A stretch of DNA of 64,000 nt from Shewanella pneumatophori (GCF_023283895.1 NZ_JAKILB010000014.1:1-64000); one strand, 5' to 3'. Positions 47,252 to 57,032 are shown, numbered from the stretch's first letter. Notes: generated from the sequence alone by a model not told the origin. A program made the numbers and translations.

Positions 47252-47612
47252 ATTCCATAGCCAAGACGAAAGGTTATGATCCTAGCAAGGAACGCTGTAG
47301 GTTGGTATAGCTGACTTAAAAATACTTCCATGAGTAACAGATAAAATGATAATTGATTTAAGTTTTAGGTAGAAGCACGAGTTTAGAGCGAAAATATAGC
47401 CGGTAAATATCAAACCTTAGGTAAAGCTTACAGCAAGCCGCATACCCACAATGGCTATTAATCTCAGCGCTTAGTTTAATGAATGCATACTGGTGTAAAA
47501 CAACATGTCACCCCAGTATGCTTTACTTAACGCTTAAAAAACCTTGGCAACTGCTGTTACCTTGGCTGTATTCAAGTATGAGTATCACGCTACAAGCCGC
47601 TCAAGTTCGAGC
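47252..47612. other. Intergenic region between the CBS gene and hrpA
   Basis: 361 nt. An inverted repeat gcatactgg (47485-47493) / ccagtatgc (47513-47521) with a 19-nt loop is the only clear structure. It could be a weak terminator of the CBS gene. The hrpA promoter must lie in the part nearest 47252. No gene is supported. Confidence 0.5.
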
Positions 47613-48029
47613 CTAAGCTGGAGTGAGGTAACACTGCTGCATGTAGGTATTAATCGCCGCTAACACATTGGTACGATTAATAGTGCCAATGACTTTGCCA
47701 TCTTGTACTACGGGATACACTTTAGGTTTAGAGCCCAACATCTGTTCGGCGAGTTGCAATACGCTGGCATCAGGGGTAACCGACAATACATCGGTACGCA
47801 TGCAGTCTTTTACTATCGCCGTTAAATCACAGTGATAACTACTTTTTAGCATTACAGCTAAGCAATCTTGCTGAGACAAGAAACCCACTAACTTGCCATC
47901 GCTTTCAACTACAGGTGCGCCCAGCTTTTTATTATCTAATAACTTTTCTACCGCAGTGGCTAACGACATTGTTGGCGTTAACAATACAGGTTGGCGATCC
48001 ATATGCTCTTGTACGTTAATTGAGTCCAT
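47613..48029 (-). CDS. Tandem CBS-domain protein
   Basis: A 138-residue stand-alone protein of two CBS domains. Domain 1 covers about residues 8-65 (PVLLTPTMSLATAVEKLL, GAPVVESDGKLVGFLSQQD) and domain 2 about 75-130 (VLSVTPDASVLQLAEQML, VYPVVQDGKVIGTINRTNV). Such pairs bind adenosine nucleotides and usually sense energy state. There is no fused enzyme or DNA-binding domain. AGGGGAA lies before the ATG. Similar small CBS proteins are common in Shewanella and Vibrio; target unknown. Confidence 0.87.
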   Translation of the reverse strand: MDSINVQEHMDRQPVLLTPTMSLATAVEKLLDNKKLGAPVVESDGKLVGFLSQQDCLAVMLKSSYHCDLTAIVKDCMRTDVLSVTPDASVLQLAEQMLGSKPKVYPVVQDGKVIGTINRTNVLAAINTYMQQCYLTPA

Positions 48030-48313
48030 TTCGTTCCCCTATTTAGTTGTTCTATTGTTAGTTTAGCTAAGATTAAACAACCGATGAGTAGTAAAAGTGA
48101 TAACTGCGATAAAAATGTAGATTAACAGTCGCACAATCAGCAATAAATCTGCCAGCAATATCGAACCCACGCTGCAAACTTAGCTGATTGTTCAAATTAA
48201 GTTAATTAATGAGGGGTCTTAACCTCTATAAATGATCAGCAATAAAGTTATGTAGGAAACGAGAAAATTTAATACGCTTGTCGAAACTAAGGGTGCATTT
48301 TTCACACGAGAGA

Positions 48314-48526
48314 CTACATTATACCAATCAGTATAAGTTGCTGGTCGCCAAAATAAAACTGCATGTCAATACCAAGCTTTTGCTTAGCGACTTCACTGCT
48401 TAGTACGCTGTCGATTGAGTAAGCGGCAATATCGTCTCTAGCTGTTGCTTGAGCCGACAAAATACATGAAGTAATTAGTAGGATTAACGGGAGCTTTAGC
48501 AAACTAATGCAAGGTAAATGTAGCAT
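48314..48526 (-). pseudogene. Truncated secreted protein (remnant)
   Basis: A 70-residue frame with a signal peptide (LPLILLITSCILSAQATA) and a mature part RDDIAAYSIDSVLSSEVAKQ ending in FYFGDQQ, then an unrelated tail LILIGIM and stop. In Shewanella a longer secreted family, often mislabelled excinuclease ABC subunit A, has a very similar start (DDIATYPI...FYFGDQ) but continues for about another 80 residues. The match is from memory. The break occurs at a palindrome (48319-48336). I therefore read this as a truncated copy. It lies downstream of gpt, beyond its terminator. Confidence 0.55.
48319..48336. repeat. Palindrome ttatac-N6-gtataa at the truncated gene end
   Basis: TTATAC CAATCA GTATAA forms a perfect 6-bp inverted repeat. 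Related TATACCAATC-type palindromes are, to my recollection, common in Alteromonadales intergenic DNA and at the ends of small mobile elements. It coincides with the place where the upstream protein loses similarity. Confidence 0.5.
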
Positions 48527-48535
48527 TAGTTACAA

Positions 48536-48569
48536 TAAAAAAACCGAATAACTAAGCTATTCGGTTTTT
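48536..48569 (-). terminator. Rho-independent terminator of gpt
   Basis: Stem aaaaaccgaata / tattcggttttt with a 7-nt loop, 28 nt past the gpt stop, with a T-run on the minus strand. Confidence 0.88.
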
Positions 48570-48596
48570 ATCGATCTTATATTTTACGATAAGACA

Positions 48597-49052
48597 TTAT
48601 TTACAAAGCGGCTCTCTAAAGCTCACACCGGTATCCCATGGTTGTTCAATCCAAGTGTCTTGCGGAATATCAACAATGTAGTCATCCACTAATGGCTTAC
48701 CAGCAGGCTTTGCACATACAGTAACGAATTTAGCCTTAGGATAGATTTCACGTACGATTTTAGCCGTTGAGCCGCTGTCTACTAAGTCATCAATAACGAT
48801 AAAGCCTTCACCGTCGCCTGGTGCTTGTTTGATGATTTTAGTTTCACGTTGGTGATCGTGATCGTAGCTAGAGATACAGATGGTATCGACATTACGAATG
48901 CCTAGCTCACGCGCTAGAATAGCAGCAGGAACAAGTCCACCACGGCTTACAGCAATAATGCCTTGCCATTGCTGCGCAGGTAGTAAACGTTCTGCCAATT
49001 CACGGGTGTAACCTTGCATTTGATCCCAAGTGATCAGAAATTTTTTGCTCAT
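48597..49052 (-). CDS. gpt: Xanthine-guanine phosphoribosyltransferase
   Basis: Gpt salvages xanthine and guanine into nucleotides using PRPP, at the inner membrane surface. The sequence shows WQGIIAVSRGGLVPAAILA and the PRPP motif FIVIDDLVDSGSTA, plus the C-terminal PQDTWIEQPWD found in Gpt. The ATG at 49052 has AAGG six bases upstream and gives 151 residues (E. coli 152); an in-frame TTG two codons earlier is less likely. Monocistronic with its own terminator. Confidence 0.95.
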   Translation of the reverse strand: MSKKFLITWDQMQGYTRELAERLLPAQQWQGIIAVSRGGLVPAAILARELGIRNVDTICISSYDHDHQRETKIIKQAPGDGEGFIVIDDLVDSGSTAKIVREIYPKAKFVTVCAKPAGKPLVDDYIVDIPQDTWIEQPWDTGVSFREPLCK

Positions 49053-49318
49053 GTGCAACCTTTTTATGCGTGTACGCTTTTTGAGGGGAAGAGATTGCGC
49101 GGCATTTTGGCTTTTTATTCATAGTCATACAAATAAATATTAGTGAGCTATTTCACAAATTTTGATTAACTGCTTATTGAGTATGCCCGTTAAATTCTGA
49201 CTGGAAACTTGAGGTTAAATTATCGGTTTGTTTTTATGAATAAAATTTGCGGCTTTTGTTGAAAACAGCGAGTTTACTAGCTTTGAAAGTGACATGCTCC
49301 AATAAGAGCTTCAAACTA

Positions 49319-49711
49319 TTAAACCGCTAGTTTTTGTGCTTTTAACTGCTGAAATTTATCTAATACGCCATTACGCACTAAACCTCGTTTAACGTTAGTG
49401 CATAATTTGCCAAATTGACGTATTTCATCAAACTGCGGCGTTCTGCCATTTTCAATTGCACTCTCCCAATAACTCAATTCACCATCCACTAGCTCTAATA
49501 GTTTTTTGGGGCAGCCAATACAACTTCCTTCTGGCCCACAAGCAAATGTTTCCGACTCATAAAGTGGTAACTCTTGTTTTACCTGCTCAATAATTTGCAA
49601 CATGGCACTGGCTCTATCGGGCTTTTTGCTAACACTATTACTCGTATTTGCAGCCATGCTGTTGTCAGAGCTTGAAGGAGCAGCGTTTAGATTAAGGGTT
49701 GGCTTGTTCAT
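49319..49711 (-). CDS. Conserved hypothetical protein with Cys-rich motif
   Basis: I do not recognise a named function for this 130-residue protein. The first 35 residues are Asn/Ser/Ala-rich and look disordered. The rest is helical with a cysteine cluster FACGPEGSCIGCPKKLLEL (C-x6-C-x2-C) and one more Cys near residue 103 (FGKLCTNVK), a pattern that could bind Fe-S or zinc. No signal peptide, so cytoplasmic. There is no clear Shine-Dalgarno at the ATG; an internal Met at residue 19 is an alternative start. It lies between gpt and the isoaspartyl peptidase on the same strand, with gaps of over 190 nt each side, so it is likely independent. Confidence 0.65.
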   Translation of the reverse strand: MNKPTLNLNAAPSSSDNSMAANTSNSVSKKPDRASAMLQIIEQVKQELPLYESETFACGPEGSCIGCPKKLLELVDGELSYWESAIENGRTPQFDEIRQFGKLCTNVKRGLVRNGVLDKFQQLKAQKLAV

Positions 49712-49820
49712 CGTTACAGTGCGTTAATACTTAGTCGATGCGCATTATATAACGTTTTTTTGCTATGCATTAGTAAATAATAATTTACCTACTATTTTGA
49801 TTAGTTAGCAGCTTTATAGA

Positions 49821-49855
49821 AAACAAAAACCGCACTCCTTGCCTAGTGCGGTTTT
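49821..49855 (-). terminator. Rho-independent terminator of the isoaspartyl peptidase gene
   Basis: Stem aaaaccgcact / agtgcggtttt with an 8-nt loop; on the minus strand it runs into tttttgtttt. It lies 50 nt past the stop. Confidence 0.87.
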
Positions 49856-49904
49856 ATCTAGTTCAGAAATAACCAAAAGATAGCTAGAACAGCTTCTTAA
49901 AAAC

Positions 49905-50972
49905 TTACAAGTCTGACCAAATCATCACTTGAGCAGGCTCGTTATTCTTACGTGTTGCACGGTACATTCCTTCAGTGTTAAACGGTGTCGCAATATTGCC
50001 GCGTTGGTCAATGGCAATCACCCCACCGGTACCACCTGCTGTGATTAGTCGCTGGTTAATGACTTCATCGGCCGCTTGAATAATGGACTTGTTTTGATAT
50101 TTCACTTTAGCGCAAATATCTCCTGCAACATGGTAACGAATAAAATATTCACCGTGGCCAGTTGCTGAGACTGCGCAAACACCATTTTCAGCATAAGTAC
50201 CTGCGCCAATTACCGGTGAATCGCCTATACGGCCAAAACGCTTTGCCGTCATGCCGCCAGTAGATGTCCCCGCAGCAAGATTGCCATTTTTATCGAGTGC
50301 AACCGCTCCAACAGTACCAAACTTGTAGTCAAATTCACTGTATTCCAATGCACTTTGCTTATAGTTATGGCCTGTTCCATTACTGGCTTGATAGTCAGCG
50401 TTTGATTCAGCTTTACGGATCTTTTCTTTAGCGCTTTTTAACTGCTGATAGCGGTTGTCTGTATCAAAATGATCCGCTGGCACTAGCTTATAACCTTGAG
50501 TAAGGGCGAACTCTTCAGCGCCTTGCCCTGATAGCATCACGTGCGGCGATTTTTCCATTACTGTGATAGCCAGATCTATTGGATTCTTAATATGTTTTAC
50601 ACCAGCAACTGCACCTGCATTCATGGTTTTTCCATCCATGATCGATGCATCTAATTCATGCGCGCCGTCAAATGTATAGACCGCCCCAAGTCCTGCATTA
50701 AACAATGGGCTATCTTCTAAAATATTGATAGAGGCTTTTACCGCATCTAGGCTATCACCGCCTTTGGCTAAGATCTTATAACCAGCATCGACGGCTTCTT
50801 GTAGTTTTGCCCTGTATGCTTGTTGCTGTTCTGCAGTTAGATTGGCTTTTGAAATCGTCCCCGCACCACCATGAATCGCAATCGAGAATGGCTTGTCATC
50901 TGCCACTGCATTAACTGACAAACCTGTAGATAAAACGACCAACAACGCAGTGCTCAATGCTCTATAATTCAC
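49905..50972 (-). CDS. iaaA: Periplasmic isoaspartyl peptidase / L-asparaginase
   Basis: A plant-type (Ntn-hydrolase) asparaginase that removes isoaspartyl dipeptides and asparagine. The signal peptide ends near LSVNAVADD. The mature N-terminus is FSIAIHGGAGTI. Autocleavage should occur before the nucleophile T220 in FGTVGAVALDKNGNLAAGTS, followed by GGMTAKRFGRIGDSPVIGAGTYAE and GHGEYFIRY. Length is 355 residues with the leader (E. coli IaaA 321, cytoplasmic or without a leader). Divergent from tamA; terminator at 49821-49855. Confidence 0.9.
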   Translation of the reverse strand: MNYRALSTALLVVLSTGLSVNAVADDKPFSIAIHGGAGTISKANLTAEQQQAYRAKLQEAVDAGYKILAKGGDSLDAVKASINILEDSPLFNAGLGAVYTFDGAHELDASIMDGKTMNAGAVAGVKHIKNPIDLAITVMEKSPHVMLSGQGAEEFALTQGYKLVPADHFDTDNRYQQLKSAKEKIRKAESNADYQASNGTGHNYKQSALEYSEFDYKFGTVGAVALDKNGNLAAGTSTGGMTAKRFGRIGDSPVIGAGTYAENGVCAVSATGHGEYFIRYHVAGDICAKVKYQNKSIIQAADEVINQRLITAGGTGGVIAIDQRGNIATPFNTEGMYRATRKNNEPAQVMIWSDL

Positions 50973-51108
50973 AAACCGTATCCTAGTTCTATTTATTTGC
51001 CTTCTTTGTAACCATTTTCAACCATAATTACAATCAGCAACTTGCTTGAACTCCCGATTCTGGTGACAATAGGTCGTCTTAATGAAACCAATAATAAGAG
51101 TCTGATTT

Positions 51109-52956
51109 TTGTTGATAAGTTTGTTTCGATTACTAGTCTCAATTTTATTACTTGCCAGTTTATCTTTGGCAACATTTTCCGTTCGAGCAGACGATTGGTT
51201 AAGCATCAATATTAAAGGTGTAAAAGGGGCATTAGCGACCAATATTAAAGCTCACTTAGGTAGCCTACCTGAGTCTAGTGTACAGCGCAGAGCCTTTATT
51301 TTTAACGCTGAAGACAACATTGAAGCCGCGATGCACTCAATGGGCTATTACCATAGCAAGGTCACTCAAGATGTTATTAATAATGGTGACAAGCCGTGGC
51401 GCCTCAATTTAACCATCACTCCCGGTGAGCCAACCCTAATAAGCTGGATAGATATTCAAGTTAAAGGCGAAATGCAAACCGATCCACTGTTTGAAAAATG
51501 GTTGAGTCAATTAACAATTCGACCCGGCGATAGACTCAACCATGGCGTGTATGACGACATAAAATCGCAACTACTGACGTTAGCGCTTGCTCGAGGCTAT
51601 TTTGACGGTAAATTTGATCTTGCTGAAATCGTGGTAGACCGCGACTTTAATACTGCAAAAATCGCTTTATATTATGACTCAGGCCAACGTTATCATATTG
51701 GTGAAGTGACCTTTACAGGCCACACTTTAGAGCCTGAAATTCTTGATGAGTTAGTGCCTTTTAAACTTGATGCCCCCTACAGCACAGGTAACCTTGGGCA
51801 ACTTAACCGCCAATTATTAGATACAGGATACTTCTCCAACATCAAAGTATTGCCTTTAGTTGAACAAGTTGAAGGACTCCAAGTTCCTATTCGAGTTGAA
51901 CTTAGCCCAAGGCCAAATCATTCAATTGAATTAGGTTTAGGTGCTGATATTGGTAATACAGTGGATAACAACCTTGAACCTCGGGTGCGAGTCACTTGGC
52001 GAACGCCACAAATCAACAAATATGGCCACTCCCAAGAAACTACTGCGGAGTGGTCACCAGACAAACCTAAGTTTTTGACCACTTATACCATTCCTTTAAC
52101 TCATCCACTTGATGACCAGTTAAAGCTACGTATTGGTATGCTGCGCGACAAGTATGGTGTCACTCAGGTATATGACAGCGATGAACGCCAATTTAATAAT
52201 ACTGGCCAACTTGAGTCATCAAAAATGTTGTTTGCGGTTATTCGCCAACAAAGACTACAAAGCAAATGGTTATTTAACTATTCGGCGGAAGTAATGAAAG
52301 AGAGCTACCAGCAATCAGGCGTTGATTACGATCCTCGCTATGTGTTGTTTGGTACAAGTTTGTCTAAAACCACTCGTGGCGATAACTCGCTAGACCCTAA
52401 ATCGGGCTTCTTTCAGTTCTATAGCCTTGAATATGCCGATCCAAGCTTAGGCTCTGAAGTTAGACTCGCTCGCTTACAAACCAAATTTAAATGGATTGAG
52501 ACATTCTTTGATAAGCACAGAATTGTGTCGCGTCTTGATATGGCAGCAAACCTAACTAGCAATAACTCACTTGAAAACATTCCACCTTCATTACGCTATT
52601 TTGCCGGTGGTGATCAGAGCATTCGTGGTTATAGTTATAATGAACTAGGGCCATCAATTGACTCAATTAATGAAGATGGCCAAATCTTACGTGAAGTTGT
52701 AGGTGGTCGCTACTTAATGGTCGGTAGTATCGAATATCAATACTATGTCACGCCGACTTGGCGTGTGGCGACATTTATCGATGCTGGTAACGCATTTGAT
52801 GTAAACCAAATTGAATTAGTTACCTCTGTCGGTGCGGGTATTCACTGGATTTCACCGATTGGTCCGGTCAAATTTGACGTAGGTGTTGGTCTGAAAGAGA
52901 CAGACACTATAAGCAGACCATGGCGCATTCATATCACAATGGGAGCCGAGTTATGA
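51109..52956 (+). CDS. tamA: Outer-membrane autotransporter assembly protein TamA
   Basis: TamA is an Omp85-family barrel that works with TamB in outer-membrane protein insertion. A signal peptide (LLVSILLLASLSLATFSVRA) is followed by three POTRA domains to about residue 280, then the C-terminal 16-strand barrel, with FAGGDQSIRGYSYNELGP matching the Omp85 lid-loop motif (here RGY) and an end in HITMGAEL. Length is about 615 residues (E. coli 577). No ATG or GTG is available: the frame opens at TTG codons at 51109, 51112 and 51121 after an in-frame stop at 51103. It overlaps tamB by four bases. Confidence 0.92.
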   Translation: MLISLFRLLVSILLLASLSLATFSVRADDWLSINIKGVKGALATNIKAHLGSLPESSVQRRAFIFNAEDNIEAAMHSMGYYHSKVTQDVINNGDKPWRLNLTITPGEPTLISWIDIQVKGEMQTDPLFEKWLSQLTIRPGDRLNHGVYDDIKSQLLTLALARGYFDGKFDLAEIVVDRDFNTAKIALYYDSGQRYHIGEVTFTGHTLEPEILDELVPFKLDAPYSTGNLGQLNRQLLDTGYFSNIKVLPLVEQVEGLQVPIRVELSPRPNHSIELGLGADIGNTVDNNLEPRVRVTWRTPQINKYGHSQETTAEWSPDKPKFLTTYTIPLTHPLDDQLKLRIGMLRDKYGVTQVYDSDERQFNNTGQLESSKMLFAVIRQQRLQSKWLFNYSAEVMKESYQQSGVDYDPRYVLFGTSLSKTTRGDNSLDPKSGFFQFYSLEYADPSLGSEVRLARLQTKFKWIETFFDKHRIVSRLDMAANLTSNNSLENIPPSLRYFAGGDQSIRGYSYNELGPSIDSINEDGQILREVVGGRYLMVGSIEYQYYVTPTWRVATFIDAGNAFDVNQIELVTSVGAGIHWISPIGPVKFDVGVGLKETDTISRPWRIHITMGAEL

Positions 52957-55900
52957 TAGCTCCTGACGACAATACAAGCCCAACAGAAGCTGAGGCTTGC
53001 CCGAATAAAATGAGCTACCGTTTACGCATATGGCGTTGGTTTAAACTTTGCAGCCGGATCATTATCTATGCACCATTACTGCTATTAATCAGCGTTGCAG
53101 TATTAATTGGTACAGAGTTTGGCAGCCACATTACCGTAAAGCTTGCCGATATGTTGGTACCAGATCTTGAGCTTAGCTATAAATCAGGACAAATAAACCG
53201 TCAGCTAGAGCTTAACTACGGCGCTTGGCAAATGAATGGCGTGACAGTTGAAATAAGCGATCTAGTACTTGCTTGGAACCCTATGTGTTTAATGCAAAAG
53301 CAGTTATGTGTTGAGCAATTAGCCAGCTCAAAAGTCAATGTCGAAATCGACACTCACTTAATTGGTTCTGAGAACGATGAAACTGCTAGCGATAACAATC
53401 TTGATGAACAAGAAAGTCTCGATAACACTACAGCAGAAAACCAAGAGATCACCCTGCCCTTTGGCATCACCCTAAATAGTGGCGCGCTAAAAAACGTAAC
53501 GGTACGGGTTAATGACATGGATTTTAACGCTAATCAGCTCAATTTAAGTGCTGAATGGTTATCGACTGGGATCCGTGCAAGTTCCATCTATTCAGAAGGT
53601 CTATTAGTTTCTATTCCATTTGCCGACGCTGACAGCAGTGCCGCACCAGATCCTATCGCTGCTACAAAAGCTCCACTACACACATCAGCAACCACACCTG
53701 TAGCTGATGAAAAACAAACGACTAACAGCCAACAAGTAGACAGTAAAACCCAAGATGAGCTGCAAGATTGGGCGATGGCAAACTTGCCTGAAGTCTTTAT
53801 GCCTATTCCGGTATTTGTTGAAACATTAGACATCGACAACGGTGAACTAATTCTTGGTCCAAGAAAAGATAATTTCAGTAACTTGCATTTAAGCGGCAGT
53901 TACCAGCAATTTCTAATCAATATCGACGATTTTAAAGCAAAACATACTTATGGTAATGCGAGTTTAGTCGGTCAAATGTCACTGATTGACGACTACCCAA
54001 TGGATATAAAAGCAAGCTTTAAACTGGCAAAAGTTGCTGAAGTGCCAGAGCTTGAAAACCAAAATCTAGACATCAGCATAAGCCAAGGATTTAAGCAGCT
54101 TAAAAGTCAAATTAAGGGTAGTGGTCAGTTTGAATTTGATATCGACTCGAGTATCGAACTTGCTAATCCGCAGATCCCTTATACGATAAATTTAAGTGCT
54201 AACAAATTACAGTGGCCACTAAAGCAAGCCGACTATGTAGCGCAAAATATTAAGCTTGAAAGTGAGGGGAACTTACAAAAGCAAAATGTCTCTCTGCAAA
54301 CGCTGTTTTCGTCGCCATTTCAGCCACCTATTGATGTAGATAGTCAATTCAGTCATCAAAGTAGCAATCTTGATTTCAGCAAACTACATGCGGCAAACAG
54401 CAAGCTTGGTGAAGTAATCTTACAAGGCTCACTTGAGTATGGTGAAAAACTCGCGTGGAATGCCAAAGTTGCAGCACAAAACCTTGATATTAGCCAGCTG
54501 ACTTTTACCAAAGATAGCCCACTGCCAACAAGTGATATCACAGGCCCACTCGATACGAATGGTCAAGTCACCTTAAACGATAGCAGTTGGGCTGTTGCGA
54601 TCAGTAATGCCAAATTAAACGGCCATGTGATGCACTATCCACTTGAAGTTGACGGCGATCTATCACTTAACCATAAATGGTACCTCAGCTCTAAAGGATT
54701 AAATGTCAATGCGCTGCAAAGCCGCTTATACGTTCAAGGCACTGTAGATAAACAGTGGGCTCTAAATGGCCAGTTAACTATTCCAGATCTAAGCTTGTGG
54801 CAGGCGCAATCGAATGGCTCCGTCAATGCTGATATTGCGGTGTCAGGTGAAAATGAACATCCAGATCTCGCGGTTAACCTAACAGCTCAGGACCTACAGT
54901 TATTGGCGATGGAGCTAAGTAGTCTAACGTTAACCGGTAACTATAAGCCCTTTGATAATCATGGCTTTAATGCCGACTTAAGCTTGCAAGAGTTTACCTA
55001 CCAAGATCTTAATTTAGACAGCATTACCTTTTACAGCCAAGGTGATTTAAATAGCCAATCAGTTGAGCTTAATTCTGTTGGCGATCTTGCTTTAAATACC
55101 GCAATAAATAGTCAATATAACGATAAAAAACAACAGATAACAGCTCAAGTGAATCAGCTATCGTTGAGTTCTAAGCTAGGTGATATTGCCCTTGATAACC
55201 CCATTGAGGTTCAGTACTCACTTACCAAACAAACCGGTAATTTAGAGCCATTTTGCCTGTCGCATCGAGATGGCAAGTTATGTGCGCAAAACGACACTTT
55301 ATTAGGCCTTAATGGCAAAGCGAGTCTCGAGTTTAACGGTGATATTGGTAAGTTAATCGAACCTTGGTTACCGCAGAGTCTTGATTGGACCGGACCTGCC
55401 ACGCTTAAATCTAATCTTGAGTGGTTTGCAGATAAAAAGCCTATCGGCAATCTAGACTTACAACTAACGGAAGGGAATATTGACTTTAAGGCAACTAACA
55501 ATAGTAACGTTACTGTTGGATATAAGTCTGTACAGCTTCAAAGCCAGCTTGATGAAAAGCAGCTGCAAACCTCTATCTCTCTCGAGTCCCATGAAATTGC
55601 CAGTATGGATGCTAACTTAGGCATAAATGTGACTCCAGATAGAGCCATGAGAGGTCAGTTCTCACTGCATAAAATCAACTTAAAAGCGCTGGCGGTATTG
55701 GTACCCGAACTTGAAGTATTGGAGGGAGTGATATCAAGTGAATTAAGTGTTGCAGGCAGTTTAAGCGACCCACAGGTCTCTGGTGAAATCGCGTTGAACG
55801 ACGGTGCCATTATGGCAACGGCTAACCCTACTCTGCTTGAGGATATCGACCTTGATTTCATCTTTGCTGGTAAAAAAGCGCAAATAGACGGCCAACTAAA

Positions 55901-56927
55901 AATGGGCGAAGGCCTCGCCTATGTTGATGGTCAATTAGATTGGGCGCAACAGAAACTTAAAGGCGCATTTGATATAAAAGGCCAAGATCTTGCTGTTATT
56001 CAGCCTCCTCTAGCCATTTTAAATGTAGGCACCGACTTAAAGGTTAAATTTACCAACGAATCCTTTGATGTAACCGGCGATATCAATGTGCCATCAGGAA
56101 AAATTACCATAGTCCAGCTCCCAGAAGGCGGTATTGCGGTTTCAAAAGATGTAGTGTTTGAAGACAGCTTGGCCTCAAAGGAAGCCAAAGTGTCGCCATT
56201 AGCGGTTTCTGCACAAGTTAACCTCAATGTTGGTGACAATCTAAGAGTCGACGGTATGGGCCTAACAGGCAAGCTACAAGGGAAACTCGAACTCAAACAA
56301 GACCCTTTTAGGCCACCGCTCATGTTCGGTGAAATTAAAGTCGTTGATGGCAACTACAAGTTTATGGGGCAAACCCTTGAAATTCGTGCAGGTGAAATGC
56401 AGTTTATTGGCCCTATCGATGTGCCTAACCTCAATATTGAAGCTGCACGCGAAATCAAGGATGAAGATGTCATTGCCGGCGTACGTATTACTGGTACGCC
56501 AATGAAGCCCATTGTGAACCTATTTTCTAACCCAACCAAAGAGCAGGCAGAAATATTAAATTATATTGTCCGCGGCACAGGTTTAAGCAATAACAGTGTT
56601 GATCAAAACAGCGGCTTAATGATGGGCGCAGCATTAACACTAAGCAGCCAAATTGGCGGCGGCGCAATCGGTAATATCGGCAATACCGCCACAGGGATCA
56701 TCGAAAAAATTGGCTTTTCAAATGTACAGCTAGATGCCAATGATGACGGCCGCTTTGCTATTAGTGGCTTTATTGGTGATAACTTAATGGTCAAATATGG
56801 CGTCGGAGTATTCAATCCAGGCTATGAGATGACAGTAAGGTACTACTTACTATCGCAGCTTTATCTTGAAACCGTTTCAGGCACAATTGAGCAGTCTTTA
56901 GATATCTATTACAGCTTTGACCTATAG
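52953..56927 (+). CDS. tamB: Translocation and assembly module protein TamB
   Basis: TamB is a very large periplasm-spanning AsmA-like protein anchored in the inner membrane, partner of TamA and linked to lipid transfer to the outer membrane. One anchor helix (IIIYAPLLLLISVAVLIG) lies near residues 36-53. The body is repetitive beta strands; an Asp/Glu/Ser/Thr-rich linker lies around residues 135-165 and another near 230-265. The C-terminal DUF490 domain ends VSGTIEQSLDIYYSFDL. Starting at the ATG at 52953 (GGGAG upstream) gives 1324 residues and a 4-nt overlap with tamA. E. coli TamB has 1259. Confidence 0.94.
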   Translation: MIAPDDNTSPTEAEACPNKMSYRLRIWRWFKLCSRIIIYAPLLLLISVAVLIGTEFGSHITVKLADMLVPDLELSYKSGQINRQLELNYGAWQMNGVTVEISDLVLAWNPMCLMQKQLCVEQLASSKVNVEIDTHLIGSENDETASDNNLDEQESLDNTTAENQEITLPFGITLNSGALKNVTVRVNDMDFNANQLNLSAEWLSTGIRASSIYSEGLLVSIPFADADSSAAPDPIAATKAPLHTSATTPVADEKQTTNSQQVDSKTQDELQDWAMANLPEVFMPIPVFVETLDIDNGELILGPRKDNFSNLHLSGSYQQFLINIDDFKAKHTYGNASLVGQMSLIDDYPMDIKASFKLAKVAEVPELENQNLDISISQGFKQLKSQIKGSGQFEFDIDSSIELANPQIPYTINLSANKLQWPLKQADYVAQNIKLESEGNLQKQNVSLQTLFSSPFQPPIDVDSQFSHQSSNLDFSKLHAANSKLGEVILQGSLEYGEKLAWNAKVAAQNLDISQLTFTKDSPLPTSDITGPLDTNGQVTLNDSSWAVAISNAKLNGHVMHYPLEVDGDLSLNHKWYLSSKGLNVNALQSRLYVQGTVDKQWALNGQLTIPDLSLWQAQSNGSVNADIAVSGENEHPDLAVNLTAQDLQLLAMELSSLTLTGNYKPFDNHGFNADLSLQEFTYQDLNLDSITFYSQGDLNSQSVELNSVGDLALNTAINSQYNDKKQQITAQVNQLSLSSKLGDIALDNPIEVQYSLTKQTGNLEPFCLSHRDGKLCAQNDTLLGLNGKASLEFNGDIGKLIEPWLPQSLDWTGPATLKSNLEWFADKKPIGNLDLQLTEGNIDFKATNNSNVTVGYKSVQLQSQLDEKQLQTSISLESHEIASMDANLGINVTPDRAMRGQFSLHKINLKALAVLVPELEVLEGVISSELSVAGSLSDPQVSGEIALNDGAIMATANPTLLEDIDLDFIFAGKKAQIDGQLKMGEGLAYVDGQLDWAQQKLKGAFDIKGQDLAVIQPPLAILNVGTDLKVKFTNESFDVTGDINVPSGKITIVQLPEGGIAVSKDVVFEDSLASKEAKVSPLAVSAQVNLNVGDNLRVDGMGLTGKLQGKLELKQDPFRPPLMFGEIKVVDGNYKFMGQTLEIRAGEMQFIGPIDVPNLNIEAAREIKDEDVIAGVRITGTPMKPIVNLFSNPTKEQAEILNYIVRGTGLSNNSVDQNSGLMMGAALTLSSQIGGGAIGNIGNTATGIIEKIGFSNVQLDANDDGRFAISGFIGDNLMVKYGVGVFNPGYEMTVRYYLLSQLYLETVSGTIEQSLDIYYSFDL

Positions 56928-56971
56928 TTGTATTTGTGGGCGGTAAGCATAGCGTTCGTTCACATCTTGAT

Positions 56972-57006
56972 TGAACTCATCACAGCTTAAACGATGAGTT
57001 CATCTT
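56972..57006 (+). terminator. Probable terminator of tamB
   Basis: A perfect 10-bp stem tgaactcatc / gatgagttca with an 11-nt loop, followed by tcttt. It is 45 nt past the tamB stop. The T-run is short. Confidence 0.55.
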
Positions 57007-57032
57007 TAACGCTAAATAAGCAAAAGCATACA

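Noticed and set aside
47485..47521. Inverted repeat as a small RNA or terminator
   Set aside because: The loop is long (19 nt), there is no T-run, and no promoter is evident; only noted as structure.
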